Assembly (NCBI GenBank): GCA_016188575.1
Contig: JACPHN010000048.1
Span: 1 to 42,769 of the forward strand
DNA: 42,769 bases
Direction: 5' to 3'
DNA from: Candidatus Schekmanbacteria bacterium
GTDB lineage: Bacteria > CSSED10-310 > JACPHN01
How positions within the stretch are numbered: position 1 is the first letter of the stretch; the number at the start of each line of letters is the position of its first letter. The position numbers were made by a program, and so were the translations under genes. The notes beneath the pieces are model-generated. The model saw nothing but the letters and a program-made list of their open reading frames with translations, searched no databases and was not told where the DNA came from. Below are positions 23,689-32,284 of this stretch, piece after piece.

Positions 23689-24752
23689 TGGATCCGTGGT
23701 GCCTTGGCCAGATCGTGCTCGATCTCGTCTTGCTGGGTCTGATAGTCTATCTCTGGCGGCGGGTACGATCGGGGGCACAGCTCGAGCTGTTGCGCAGTTA
23801 CAAGGAGGAGCTCGGCCAGCTTGCGCTCGAGCTCGAGCAGCTCACGGAAGAGGCGAACGAGGCGATCAAGACGCTGTCCGCGCGGCGCCGTGAGGTCGCG
23901 GCCGCGGAGCCGGCGCTGCCCGTGCCGGCGCTCGCGCCCGCCAGCAGCACTGTGACGCGTCCCGGCGAGCGGCCGGCCGTCGCGCGCGAGGGAATTCCGG
24001 TGTTGCCGTGGGAAAACGACGAGCCGCCGGCGCCGCGGCTGCCCGTTGCGGCAGCGCCCGCCCAGAGGCCCGCACCGCCGATGCCGCCGGCGCGCGCCAC
24101 CGGGCCCGCAGCGCCGCTTGCGGCGCCACCGACCTCAGCGCCGCCGCGAGCTCAGTTGATTTCCCCGCCCCGCCGGCCCGAAGCCGATGTCGTGGCACTC
24201 CGCGACGAGCTGGTGCGGGCGCTGTCGGAGCAGGCCGGCCTGCAGCCGGCGGAAATCGCCGCCTTGCAGGCTGCCAGCGTTTCGGTGGCCTCGGGAAAGC
24301 TGTATTTGTTGGTGCCCGGCATCCGCCCCGGCCAGGAACAGCGCGTGCCCGTCCCGCCCGCGGCGATCGGGACGTTTCGACAGTATCTGGAGCTGCGGGT
24401 CGAAGCGCACGCCGGTGACCCGCTGTTCTGCAATCGCAACAATAATCCGCTTTCCGTGCGCGCCATTCGCGACATTCTGGGCGGCGCCTCCGAGCAGGAT
24501 ACCTATTCCGCACCGCTGATGCCGGCGCGCTCCGCGCTCGCGCGCCACGACGACAACAAGCCGCCGCAACCGGCGCCCGCAGCGGAGGCATCCCAAGGGG
24601 TTGAGGCGGAAGCGGAGGCGTCGCGCCGCGCCGTGTACGGCCTTGCCGACACCGGCCTGAGCGTCGAGGAGATTGCGCGCCGCATGCAGCGCGATCCGGC
24701 CGAGGTCCGGCTCATCCTCGCCTTTCGGCGGGCCGAGGAGAGCACGCGGTAG
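23685..24752 (+). CDS. DUF2802-like flagellar-operon protein with an inserted, apparently dead tyrosine-recombinase-like domain
   Basis: 355 residues; ATG overlaps the fliY stop. Order: membrane helix (about 9-24), coiled coil (about 30-70), Pro/Ala-rich linker (about 73-165), a globular part (about 169-268), another linker, and a C-terminal helix-turn-helix-like segment (about 316-350, VYGLADTGLSVEEIARRMQ, then AEVRLILAFRR). The anchor, coiled coil and C-terminus match DUF2802 proteins, commonly encoded in flagellar clusters. The globular part resembles the first half of a tyrosine recombinase catalytic domain: AGLQPAEIAALQ (normally GLRxxEIxxL), a beta-hairpin ending QRVPVPPAA, and GDPLFCNRNNNPLSVRAIR. 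Gln187 replaces the catalytic Arg; the H-x-x-R and Tyr parts are absent. I infer a binding role, not recombination. Confidence 0.7.
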   Translation: MMDPWCLGQIVLDLVLLGLIVYLWRRVRSGAQLELLRSYKEELGQLALELEQLTEEANEAIKTLSARRREVAAAEPALPVPALAPASSTVTRPGERPAVAREGIPVLPWENDEPPAPRLPVAAAPAQRPAPPMPPARATGPAAPLAAPPTSAPPRAQLISPPRRPEADVVALRDELVRALSEQAGLQPAEIAALQAASVSVASGKLYLLVPGIRPGQEQRVPVPPAAIGTFRQYLELRVEAHAGDPLFCNRNNNPLSVRAIRDILGGASEQDTYSAPLMPARSALARHDDNKPPQPAPAAEASQGVEAEAEASRRAVYGLADTGLSVEEIARRMQRDPAEVRLILAFRRAEESTR

Positions 24753-24814
24753 GCGGGCGTGACGTCTTGGTTCACCGCCGGTCCGACGTCGACGCGACAG
24801 CGCCCCACTCCGTG

Positions 24815-24840
24815 CCTTCTCCCGCTGGCGCGGGGAGGTG
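24815..24840. repeat. Degenerate GC-rich hairpin (CTCCCGC family)
   Basis: CTCCCGC and GCGGGGAG pair around a short loop with one bulge, resembling the dyads at 873-896 and 9160-9194. It lies just after the flagellar operon and may contribute to its termination. Confidence 0.4.
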
Positions 24841-25073
24841 AGGTCGGGAGTGTTACGACCCGCGTAGTCTCCGGTCTTTCAGCCCCGCTTGTCCTGGGTT
24901 TCGCCCGTGAATTCAGAGGAGGATCTGCGGGCTGAATTCGAGACGGGGGGCGGTTGCTCGGAGCGAGGGCAGGCTCAGGCTGTGCTGGTGGGGTCGACGT
25001 CATTGAAAGAGCGGGGGTGAACAGATAATTTGGCGTCGGCCGAATGTGGTCTACACCTGAGGCCGCCACGCAG

Positions 25074-25093
25074 GGGCGCGATTTATCGCGCCC
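25074..25093. repeat. Hairpin GGGCGCGAT-TT-ATCGCGCCC
   Basis: Perfect 9-bp stem with a 2-base loop, nearly identical to the dyad at 25156-25177. Being between convergent genes, it could also act as a transcription barrier. Confidence 0.6.
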
Positions 25094-25121
25094 GGTCGTC
25101 GCGGCCGGCAATCGGGGCGGA

Positions 25122-27617
25122 TCATTCTCGGCCCGATGATCCCCGGCCCGGCATTGGGGCGCGATGAATCGCGCCCCTCGCCGCCGAACCTGCGGCGTGA
25201 AGAAGTGTAATGGACGAAACCGGACATTCGGCCGATGCCGGTAGTTTGGGCCGATCTCCTCCGGCCCGCCAGGCCATCGCTATCGCCATCGCCATCGCCG
25301 ATGCGAGCCAGGGAACGTCCGAGACCGGGACAGGGTTTGCGGCTGCGACCTTCCAGACGTAGATCATGCTGCGTTTCTGATACGCCGCCTCACCATCGGT
25401 GTTGTCACTGTTGGATTCGATGAAGTAGAGATACCCGTTGTCGGCATCATAAGCAATCGCGCCGATTTGCGGGAACCGGCGGTCGGTGCCGCCAAAGAGG
25501 ATTCCCTTGAAATCGTAGACCGCGTACGGCTGCGGCTCCCACTGATCGAGCTGCCCCTCTGCGACCTTTGCAAGGTCATCGGGGTCATAGAAGTATAGCG
25601 AGGCCTCGCGTTCGGTCGCTGTTGGTCCGCGAGTGTCGGAGGTGCGTGTGCTCGGCAGGTCGAGATCCGAAGTGTAGGGGACGGTGCCGTCGGTGCCTCC
25701 GTACCACTCATCGCCAAGCGGCCGGGAGGCGCAGACTACAATTGCTGCCTTGGAGCCCACGCCAAGCCAGGCGGCGCCCGAGTAGCCGAGGCTCAGCGAC
25801 CAGTTGGTGAGCCAGCGGTCGACCTCCCAGTCGCCGCCATATCGCAGCAGCGCCTTCGCCGTCACGACTTCTTCGTCCGCGGGCAGGGAGCCCGACGCCC
25901 ACGGCGCGATCGCATACAGGGCCGGCCCGTGTGACGGCACGCCGACGCCGCTCTGGTAGCCCTGACCGACAAGCAGACTGCGTCCGCCCGTATGCTGATC
26001 GGCCCATGCCTGGGGTACGGCGAAGATCAGCTTGTCCGTCAACACCGGCGGCACGTGCTCGGGTGAGCCCGGAGCGCCGCCGATGTACCAGGCGCCGGCG
26101 CTCGCGGCGAGGTCCAGCGCGACTGCCCCGTGCGCCTTCGCCGAGGACGAGGAGTAGTCGCGGTAGATGCCGTAGTAAAGACGCCCATCCACATCGCCGC
26201 CGCCCGGGTGGTAGCCGATGCCCATGCTAACGTCGCCGGAACCCTCGGGCCGCCACGTCAGGCCACCGGCTCCATCGGGGTAGACAGCGGGCCAGACGTC
26301 GGTGGAGAAGGGGCGCAGCAGCCGGGCTCGGGGAAGACCGGCTGGCGTGCTCGCGACTTGCGGGCGGGGAATGGAGACCTCGGCGATCTGTGGATACAGG
26401 GAGTGGCCGATTGCGTAGAGCGATCCCGGAAGCTCGGTCGCGGAGTCGTGGCCGGGATTGCCCACTGGGTAGTAGGCCAGCCCCTTGTAGGCGTAGCCGA
26501 AGTCGGAGGACGAGCCCTCGGCGACCGCCGGCAGGCGGAAGGCGCCGGCGAAGTGGAGCTCACCGTGCGGATCGACCAATGTCGGCGCGGTGAACACCGG
26601 CGTTGTCACTTCGATGGTCGCCGGGGCACTTTCATTGCCGAGCTTGATCGCGTTGTCGGGAACGCGGAAATGCCCGGTGACCGCCGCGTCCACTGCCGTC
26701 ACGGCGTAGCTGTAGGTCGTCCTGGGCGATACCGAGAAGTCCTGATAGCGCAGGTCGTCGCCGTAATAGAGAATCCAGTCGCGTGAGACCGTGGCGATGA
26801 AGGCGCCATTGCGGTAGACGTTGTAGCGGGCAACGCCGGTTGCCTTGCCGCTACCGGCGGTTGGATCGGTGGCGACGTTCCATCGCAGCTCGACGAGATT
26901 GGGAGTCACACCGGCGGTCGCCGCGACGAGCTGAGCACTGAGGTTTGCTGGGGGTGTCGGGGGGGTGAGGTCGGCTTCGTCCGTAAGCTCGATCCTGGTC
27001 AGAACAAAGGCACCGTGCCAGGAATTGTAGGTGGGATCGACGGCGATGTTGACGAGTCGCCGATCGCCCGCGGTGGGAATCGCCAGAGGGCCGGCGATGC
27101 TCGAGGCGTCCGTGATGTTGTAGACGAGCTCGAAGAGCGCGCCCGATGCGACGAAGTCGTTGTGATCCGGGTCCTCGGCGTACATCGTGTTCCATGGCGC
27201 GTCCCAGGTTGCGTCCGCGGGTTGGTCAGCGTCAGAGAAGCTGATGCGGGCTTGCAGGCGCAGGCGTAGCTCGGTGCGATTGAAGAACGTGGCGATGATC
27301 TTGTGGCCGCGCGCGAGATTGACGGGCGTCGTGCCGCGGATGCCGTGATAGGCCGTGTAGGCATTCGGCGTGGTCGCGGTGGCGGTGATCCCCCAATGCT
27401 CGGGGTTCTCGTCTGGACGGACGAATTCGGTGTAGGTCGGATGCCGCAGCAGCTCGGTCCAGTCGCCGTAGGGGGTCATGGTCGTCTGGGCCGAGTCGCC
27501 GAAATCGACGAGCACAGCGCGCTCAGCGTGGGCTGACGGCAGGCCGAACACGAGCGCAGCAGCGAGCAGCAGCGCAGCTCGGATCCCCGCACCCATGTGC
27601 TCGATCTGTTTCCTCAT
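25122..27617 (-). CDS. Large secreted protein with a fibronectin type III domain
   Basis: 831 residues. Start ATG at 27617 gives the signal peptide MRKQIEHMGAGIRAALLLAA...SAHA; ATG 27596 is an alternative. Residues about 32-220 form a beta-rich domain, then a fibronectin type III domain (about 225-345: PPTPPANLSAQLV, NLVELRWNV, ARYNVYRNGAFIATV, TTYSYAVTAVD), then a long region with Gly/Tyr/Asp-rich repeats that may be a propeller (about 360-775). Near residue 780 the motif PVPVSDVPW plus a hydrophobic run and Arg resembles a C-terminal sorting/anchor tail. The frame then continues about 40 residues through repeat DNA before stopping, so the native stop was probably lost. Function unknown; likely surface or extracellular. 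Confidence 0.75.
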   Translation of the reverse strand: MRKQIEHMGAGIRAALLLAAALVFGLPSAHAERAVLVDFGDSAQTTMTPYGDWTELLRHPTYTEFVRPDENPEHWGITATATTPNAYTAYHGIRGTTPVNLARGHKIIATFFNRTELRLRLQARISFSDADQPADATWDAPWNTMYAEDPDHNDFVASGALFELVYNITDASSIAGPLAIPTAGDRRLVNIAVDPTYNSWHGAFVLTRIELTDEADLTPPTPPANLSAQLVAATAGVTPNLVELRWNVATDPTAGSGKATGVARYNVYRNGAFIATVSRDWILYYGDDLRYQDFSVSPRTTYSYAVTAVDAAVTGHFRVPDNAIKLGNESAPATIEVTTPVFTAPTLVDPHGELHFAGAFRLPAVAEGSSSDFGYAYKGLAYYPVGNPGHDSATELPGSLYAIGHSLYPQIAEVSIPRPQVASTPAGLPRARLLRPFSTDVWPAVYPDGAGGLTWRPEGSGDVSMGIGYHPGGGDVDGRLYYGIYRDYSSSSAKAHGAVALDLAASAGAWYIGGAPGSPEHVPPVLTDKLIFAVPQAWADQHTGGRSLLVGQGYQSGVGVPSHGPALYAIAPWASGSLPADEEVVTAKALLRYGGDWEVDRWLTNWSLSLGYSGAAWLGVGSKAAIVVCASRPLGDEWYGGTDGTVPYTSDLDLPSTRTSDTRGPTATEREASLYFYDPDDLAKVAEGQLDQWEPQPYAVYDFKGILFGGTDRRFPQIGAIAYDADNGYLYFIESNSDNTDGEAAYQKRSMIYVWKVAAANPVPVSDVPWLASAMAMAIAMAWRAGGDRPKLPASAECPVSSITLLHAAGSAARGAIHRAPMPGRGSSGRE
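25156..25177. repeat. Hairpin GGGGCGCGAT-GA-ATCGCGCCCC
   Basis: Perfect 10-bp stem with a 2-base loop; second copy of the dyad at 25074-25093. It is read through in frame by the minus-strand gene as GAIHRAP near that gene's C-terminus. Confidence 0.6.
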
Positions 27618-27774
27618 GATTCCCAGAGGGAATATCGGCACTCCCGCTGTCCAGGGCAAGGGACGCGTGGGCGCACGGTATGCACAGCTCTACAGCCACC
27701 AACAACACCGCCTGTGCAACCGCAAGGCCAGTGCCACACGCACCAACAGCTCCACGGAGACCGCCGCCGGGACG

Positions 27775-28527
27775 TTACGGGCGCATGGCAAGTTGCCACG
27801 CCACCCGGGCTGCGAGCGCCAGGCTGATTACTACCGCGGCCGCGCGCACGAGGCGCTGGCCGCGGCGGACCACGAGATGCGTGCCGACGATCCCACCGGC
27901 GACCTGTCCTGCCGCCATGACCAGCGCCACGCGCCATTGGACGTCACCGGCGCAAGCGAACACCATCAGTGCGCCCCAGTTGCTTGCACAGTTGACGACT
28001 TTCGCATTGGCGCTGGCGCGGTCGTATGGGTGTCGCCAAAACAGCACATCGGCCAGAATCAGCAGGGTCCCGGTTCCGGGACCGAAGAAACCATCGTACA
28101 TGCCGATTGCCCCGGCCACTATCAGCGTCCAGCGCAATCCGCGCTGCCGCTCTACCCCGCGCGGCCGTGGCCGGACGGCAAGCACCATGAAGGCGGCGCC
28201 GAGCAGCAAGCCAAGGACCAGCGGCTGCAGCACGTCGCTCGGCACGCTACGCAACAGCAGAACGCCCGCCAGCGAGCCGAAAAAACCACAGGGGAATGCC
28301 CATGGAGCGCGCTTGCGATCAAGCAGGTCGGTGCGGCTGAAGCGAGCGAGCGCGGTTGTCGATCCCCACACGCTCTGCCCCTTGTTGGTGGCGAGCGCGG
28401 ACAGCGGGGGCAATCCCGCCGCAAGCAAGGCGGGCAAGGTGATCAGGCCACCTCCGCCCGCGATCGTGTCCATCACACTTGCGCCCAGTGCGGCCAGACC
28501 CAGAAACAGCAAGGTCGAGACGCTCAC
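27775..28527 (-). CDS. TauE/SafE-family membrane permease
   Basis: 250 residues. The start is GTG at 28525-28527, with AAGGAG six bases upstream. Seven to eight membrane helices. The family repeats are visible: AALGASVMDTIAGGGGLITL with PALLAAGLPPLSALATNK in the N-terminal half and GAIGMYDGFFGPGTGTLLIL with a following ANAKVVNCASN in the C-terminal half. Members export sulfite, sulfoacetate or related organic anions; the substrate here is unknown. It lies between a secreted protein gene and a histidine kinase gene, all on the minus strand. Confidence 0.9.
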   Translation of the reverse strand: MSVSTLLFLGLAALGASVMDTIAGGGGLITLPALLAAGLPPLSALATNKGQSVWGSTTALARFSRTDLLDRKRAPWAFPCGFFGSLAGVLLLRSVPSDVLQPLVLGLLLGAAFMVLAVRPRPRGVERQRGLRWTLIVAGAIGMYDGFFGPGTGTLLILADVLFWRHPYDRASANAKVVNCASNWGALMVFACAGDVQWRVALVMAAGQVAGGIVGTHLVVRRGQRLVRAAAVVISLALAARVAWQLAMRP

Positions 28528-28705
28528 GAGGAGCTCCTTCCGCGGCGCGGCGCTGGCACCGCAAGCAGTCCGGGCAACGCCGCCATCCGGCATACGCCGC
28601 CGCAGGACGCCAGGCGGACGACGGGAGATCGGTCATGTCGCTGACCTTGAAGGGTAGCTCCGTCGTCGCCGTCCTGAGCTCTGTACCGCACACCGCACAT
28701 TTCAT
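28528..28705 (-). pseudogene. Possible YgiT-type zinc-finger fragment
   Basis: From an ATG at 28703-28705 the frame reads MKCAVCGTELRTATTELPFK, a good match to the N-terminal CxxC half of YgiT/MqsA-type zinc fingers. The expected second CxxCG half is not in the same frame; it appears only partly as ASCGGVC in another frame. The open frame continues over the permease start to 28319. No good ribosome binding site. I read it as a short gene remnant or a frameshifted gene; low certainty. Confidence 0.3.
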
Positions 28706-28716
28706 ACGTTTCGTGC

Positions 28717-31038
28717 TCAATGCTCGCCGGACCCGTCGACAGCCAGCTTGATGATGAACGTGGTGCCTTTTCCCACTTCGCTTTCGAAGGTGAGCGACCC
28801 GGCCAACCGGTCGACGACGATCGTGCGAGCCAGCGTCAGGCCCTGGCCGGTGCCCGAACCGACCTCCTTGGTAGTGAAGAACGGGTCGAAGATCTTGTCT
28901 CGGATCGGTTCCGGAATTCCGGTGCCGGTGTCGCGGATGCGGATCTCGACCCATTCGCCGCGCCGGTTGGTGCTGATGGCGATAGTTCCTTTGGCGCCGG
29001 GTTGGTCGCGGAGCGAGTCCGCGATCGCGCCTGCGGCGTTGACGATGATGTTCAGCAGCACCTGGTTGAGCTCACCGGGAAGGCACGGCACCGGAGGCAG
29101 GGCGGGATCGAGGTCGAGCTCGCTGTCCGCGACGTATTTCCACTCGTTGCGCGACACCTCCACGGTGCTGCGGATCGCCCGGTTAATATCGACGAGCCGC
29201 TTTTCAGCGTTCCCCGGATGCGAGAAGTCCTTCATGGCGCGCACGATCGTGGCGACGCGCTCGATCCCCTCCAGCGACTGAGCGAGCGCGGTTGGGACCT
29301 CCTGGACGAGGTAGTCGATGTCGAGGTCGCGGATGGCGTCTTCGAGCTCGGTGATCAGCTCGGCAGAGAGCGCCCCGGCGCGCGCCGTCGCGATCAGCTC
29401 CACGCAGCGCCGGCACAGCTCGCTCATGCCGCGGAACGCTTCCTGCAAGAACGTCGTGTTGTCCCCGACATACTGGATAGGGGTGTTGATCTCGTGGGCG
29501 ATCCCGGCGGCGAGCCGGCCGAGGGATTCGAGCTTCTTGGTCTGCTGCAGCTCGCTCTCGATTTTCCTGCGCTCGGTGACGTCGGCGCCGAACCAGAGCT
29601 GGCCGCACCGCTGGCCGCTGTCGCCCCAGATCCAGCAGACCGTGAAGCCCGCCAGCCGCTTCTGGCCATCGGCGCGCGTATAGCGGAGGTCGGGCAAGGT
29701 CTTCGGCAACTGCAGCGACCGCGGGTCACCGAGATGGCGCTCCACCTCACTCCATTGCCACGGGATGGCGACTTCGCGGAAGGGTCGGCCGAGCACCTGC
29801 GCGGCCCGGAGGCCGAAGGCCTTCTCGGCAACCGCGCTCCACAAGGTCACGCGCGAGGCCTCGTCGAGCGCGATGATCATGGAGGGGATGGCCGAGAGCA
29901 ACTGGAAGGTGGCGCGATGCGCGCGCAGAAGATCCTCTTCCGCTCGCCGACGTTCCGTCAGGTCGAGCGCCACGCCGATCACCGCGGTGACCTTGCCGGC
30001 GGGATCGCACACCGGTCGAAACCGGCATTCGAAGGCGATGCCATTCACCTCCACGTTGACATCGACGTCCTCTCCACCGAGGGCGCGGCGCTGGGCGTCG
30101 ACGATGAGCGGATAGTCTCGGTACAGCTCGAAGAGGTCCTGGCCGACCACTTCCCCCGGCTTGAGCCCAAGATGCTCGAGTGATCTGCCGTCCGAGGACG
30201 TGAAGATGCTGTTTTCGTCGGTAGACCACAGCACCACCGGAGCGGTGGCGATAATGGTGCGCGTCCACTTGTCGGCCTGGCGGATGGCGTCCTCCATGCG
30301 CTTTCGTTCCGTCACATCGGTGACGACGCCGACCAACAGCAGGCTCCCGTCCGGCGCCGCGGCCCGCGCCTTGCTGACCAGGTGCCAGCGCTCCTTTCCC
30401 GGAGCGAGGGTGATCGCGTGCTCGGCCTGGAAGCTCGTCCCCGTGGCGAAGAGCTCGTTGTCTTCCCGCCGGAACGACTCCGCCTGCTCGCGCGGAAAGA
30501 GCTCGAAGGGGCTCTTGCCGACGATCTGCGCGCGCGGCCGGCCCAGAGAGGCGCACATTCCGTCGTTGACGAACACCAGCCGGTGCTCTTGGCTGGCGAC
30601 GAAGATCGGGTTGGGCAAGGCGTTGAGCACCGATTCGAGAAAGCGATCGGAGTGCTCGGGTGGCGACGGCGGCGCCTTGGGTGCGCGGCTGGCGTGGGCG
30701 ATGAGCAGCAGTAGGGTGCGCATCGAGAAGGGCGCGACCAGGTAGTCAAACGCTCCGGCGGACACGGCCACCGTCGCCTTTCCGACCGCTGCGGCAGCCG
30801 CCGTCACGATCACCGCGACTTCCGCCGCCCAGGAGCGAACGATCGCCACGAGGTCCGCGCTCTCGGCGGTGGGGGCGTCGACGTCGGCGACCATGACCTC
30901 AATCGCGCGCGAGCTCAGATGGCCCAGTGCCTCGCCCAGTGTCGCCGCTGCGCGCACATCATGCCCTTCTGCGCCAAGGGCGGCAGACATCTGACCCAAG
31001 AGGTCGCTGCCATAATGCACGAGCAAGACACGCGCCAT
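28717..31038 (-). CDS. Multi-PAS sensor histidine kinase with a degenerate receiver domain
   Basis: 773 residues, no membrane segment, so probably cytosolic. Order: receiver-like domain (1-120), three PAS domains with PAC ends (about 130-245, 258-370, 385-500; each ends in a DVTERK- or DLTERR-like motif), the HisKA dimer domain with phospho-accepting His about 514 (GIAHEINTPIQYVGDN), and the HATPase domain (N box NIIVNAAGAIAD, about 660; G1 RDTGTGIP, about 700; FDPFFTTKE; GSGTGQGLTLA). The receiver lacks the N-terminal acidic pair (MARVLLVHYGSD) and has Ala102 in place of the conserved Lys before the Pro-Phe. An Asp (52 or 54) at the phosphorylation strand remains. No partner response regulator is adjacent. 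Confidence 0.9.
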   Translation of the reverse strand: MARVLLVHYGSDLLGQMSAALGAEGHDVRAAATLGEALGHLSSRAIEVMVADVDAPTAESADLVAIVRSWAAEVAVIVTAAAAAVGKATVAVSAGAFDYLVAPFSMRTLLLLIAHASRAPKAPPSPPEHSDRFLESVLNALPNPIFVASQEHRLVFVNDGMCASLGRPRAQIVGKSPFELFPREQAESFRREDNELFATGTSFQAEHAITLAPGKERWHLVSKARAAAPDGSLLLVGVVTDVTERKRMEDAIRQADKWTRTIIATAPVVLWSTDENSIFTSSDGRSLEHLGLKPGEVVGQDLFELYRDYPLIVDAQRRALGGEDVDVNVEVNGIAFECRFRPVCDPAGKVTAVIGVALDLTERRRAEEDLLRAHRATFQLLSAIPSMIIALDEASRVTLWSAVAEKAFGLRAAQVLGRPFREVAIPWQWSEVERHLGDPRSLQLPKTLPDLRYTRADGQKRLAGFTVCWIWGDSGQRCGQLWFGADVTERRKIESELQQTKKLESLGRLAAGIAHEINTPIQYVGDNTTFLQEAFRGMSELCRRCVELIATARAGALSAELITELEDAIRDLDIDYLVQEVPTALAQSLEGIERVATIVRAMKDFSHPGNAEKRLVDINRAIRSTVEVSRNEWKYVADSELDLDPALPPVPCLPGELNQVLLNIIVNAAGAIADSLRDQPGAKGTIAISTNRRGEWVEIRIRDTGTGIPEPIRDKIFDPFFTTKEVGSGTGQGLTLARTIVVDRLAGSLTFESEVGKGTTFIIKLAVDGSGEH

Positions 31039-31323
31039 GTTCCGTTATCCGGGCGGGGCGCGTGGCTCGTATCGAGGAGGCGAGGAAGTGCGCCCCTTGC
31101 GGCTTCCATGTTAGTGGCCCGGCGGGACCGTGTCAAGCGCGCGGCGGAGGTGGTGGATTCAGGGTGGGCTGGGGGCGGCGCCTCTGGAAACGCTCGGGAC
31201 CCTGCGATACAGTCGCCTTGCTTCCTCACGCCGGTCCGCGGCGCAGCTCGGTTGTCGCGGCGCGGACTTCCTTCTCCGTCTGGTCTCCTCTTGCGCCGCC
31301 GCCTCGGCGGCAACGGGGCTTGC
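31039..31323. other. Divergent intergenic region
   Basis: About 285 bp between the divergent kinase and transporter genes. It must carry both promoters, but I could not pick a convincing -35/-10 pair or operator. Confidence 0.4.
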
Positions 31324-32256
31324 ATGTTGTCGCGGTTTGTTCGGACGCGCCGTGGCCTTGCGCACATGGCGCTGGCCTCGCTGTTTTTCAGCTCCATGAC
31401 CCTTCTCGTAAAGCTCGGCGGGAAGCGGTTTCCGGTGTTCGAGCTGGTTTTTGTCCGCAGCCTCGTCTCGCTGGTCATCGCCGGCTGGGTCCTGCGCCGT
31501 GCAGGCATACCGCGTTGGGGGCACAATCGCCGGCTCTTGTTTCTCCGCGGCGCGTTTGGCATGACCGCGCTCTGCTGCTATTTTTTCGCGGTCACGCACC
31601 TGCCGCTCGCGGAGGCCACCGTGATCCAGTTTACCAATCCGCTATTCACGGCGCTGATGGCAGCGTTGATCCTGAATGAGCGCCTCTACGCCTACGAGCT
31701 GGGGTGCGCGCTGCTGAGCCTCGCCGGCGTCGCGCTCGTCGCCCGACCGGGGCACCTGTTTTCGGCCGCGGCCATGCCTCTCGATTTGCTGGCGCTGGGC
31801 GTCGCTCTCGGTGGCGCCGTCCTCAGTGCCGCCGCCTACACATCCGTGCGCAAGCTCCGGGAGACAGATCACCCGATGGTGGTGGTATGGTACCTGCCGC
31901 TGGTTTCCACCCCGATGATACTGCCGTTGGCGGTCCGGGATTGGGTCTGGCCGACGCTCGCCGAATGGTTGTTGCTCGCCGCGATCGGCGTGTTTGCTCA
32001 GCTCGGGCAGATTCACATGACCCGCAGCTTGCACCTGGAAACGGCGGCGCGCGCAACTGCAGTCAGCTATCTGCAGATCGCTTTCGCCATCGGGCTCGGT
32101 CTTGCCGTCTTCCGCGAAACGCCCGCCTGGAGCACGCTGGTGGGCGCCGCGCTGGTGATCGCCGGGACCCTCGCGCTGGCGGCACGCCGCGGCCGCGGCG
32201 CTGCTGGCACGGCTGCGCGGGAGCCGGCGCTGGAAGCGGCGACGGTGGCGCCGTGA
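31324..32256 (+). CDS. EamA/DMT-superfamily transporter
   Basis: 310 residues. About ten membrane helices in two EamA repeats (about 12-140 and 155-292). Family patterns: ALASLFFSSMTLLVKLGGKR, FELVFVRSLVSLV, LPLAEATVIQFTNPLFTALM, and ATAVSYLQIAFAIGLG in the second half. Such proteins move metabolites or amino acids across the inner membrane; substrate unknown. The ATG at 31324 lacks a strong ribosome binding site; ATG 31366 is an alternative. Gap of 28 bp to the epimerase gene, so probably one transcript. Confidence 0.9.
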   Translation: MLSRFVRTRRGLAHMALASLFFSSMTLLVKLGGKRFPVFELVFVRSLVSLVIAGWVLRRAGIPRWGHNRRLLFLRGAFGMTALCCYFFAVTHLPLAEATVIQFTNPLFTALMAALILNERLYAYELGCALLSLAGVALVARPGHLFSAAAMPLDLLALGVALGGAVLSAAAYTSVRKLRETDHPMVVVWYLPLVSTPMILPLAVRDWVWPTLAEWLLLAAIGVFAQLGQIHMTRSLHLETAARATAVSYLQIAFAIGLGLAVFRETPAWSTLVGAALVIAGTLALAARRGRGAAGTAAREPALEAATVAP

Positions 32257-32284
32257 CTCGGAACATACCACGCCAGACATCAGC

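Larger units (their letters stand above)
25032..25241. mobile_element. Possible MITE-like element with 16-bp inverted-repeat ends
   Basis: GGCGTCGGCCGAATGT at 25032-25047 is matched, inverted, at 25224-25239 (15 of 16). The right end extends to a 26-base block (25216-25241) that recurs, inverted and with one mismatch, at 42164-42189 beside transposase fragments. The interior holds two strong hairpins (25074-25093 and 25156-25177) and no gene of its own. The span of about 210 bp is the size of a non-autonomous element. It overlaps the last codons of the adjacent minus-strand gene. No target-site duplication was identified. Confidence 0.45.
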
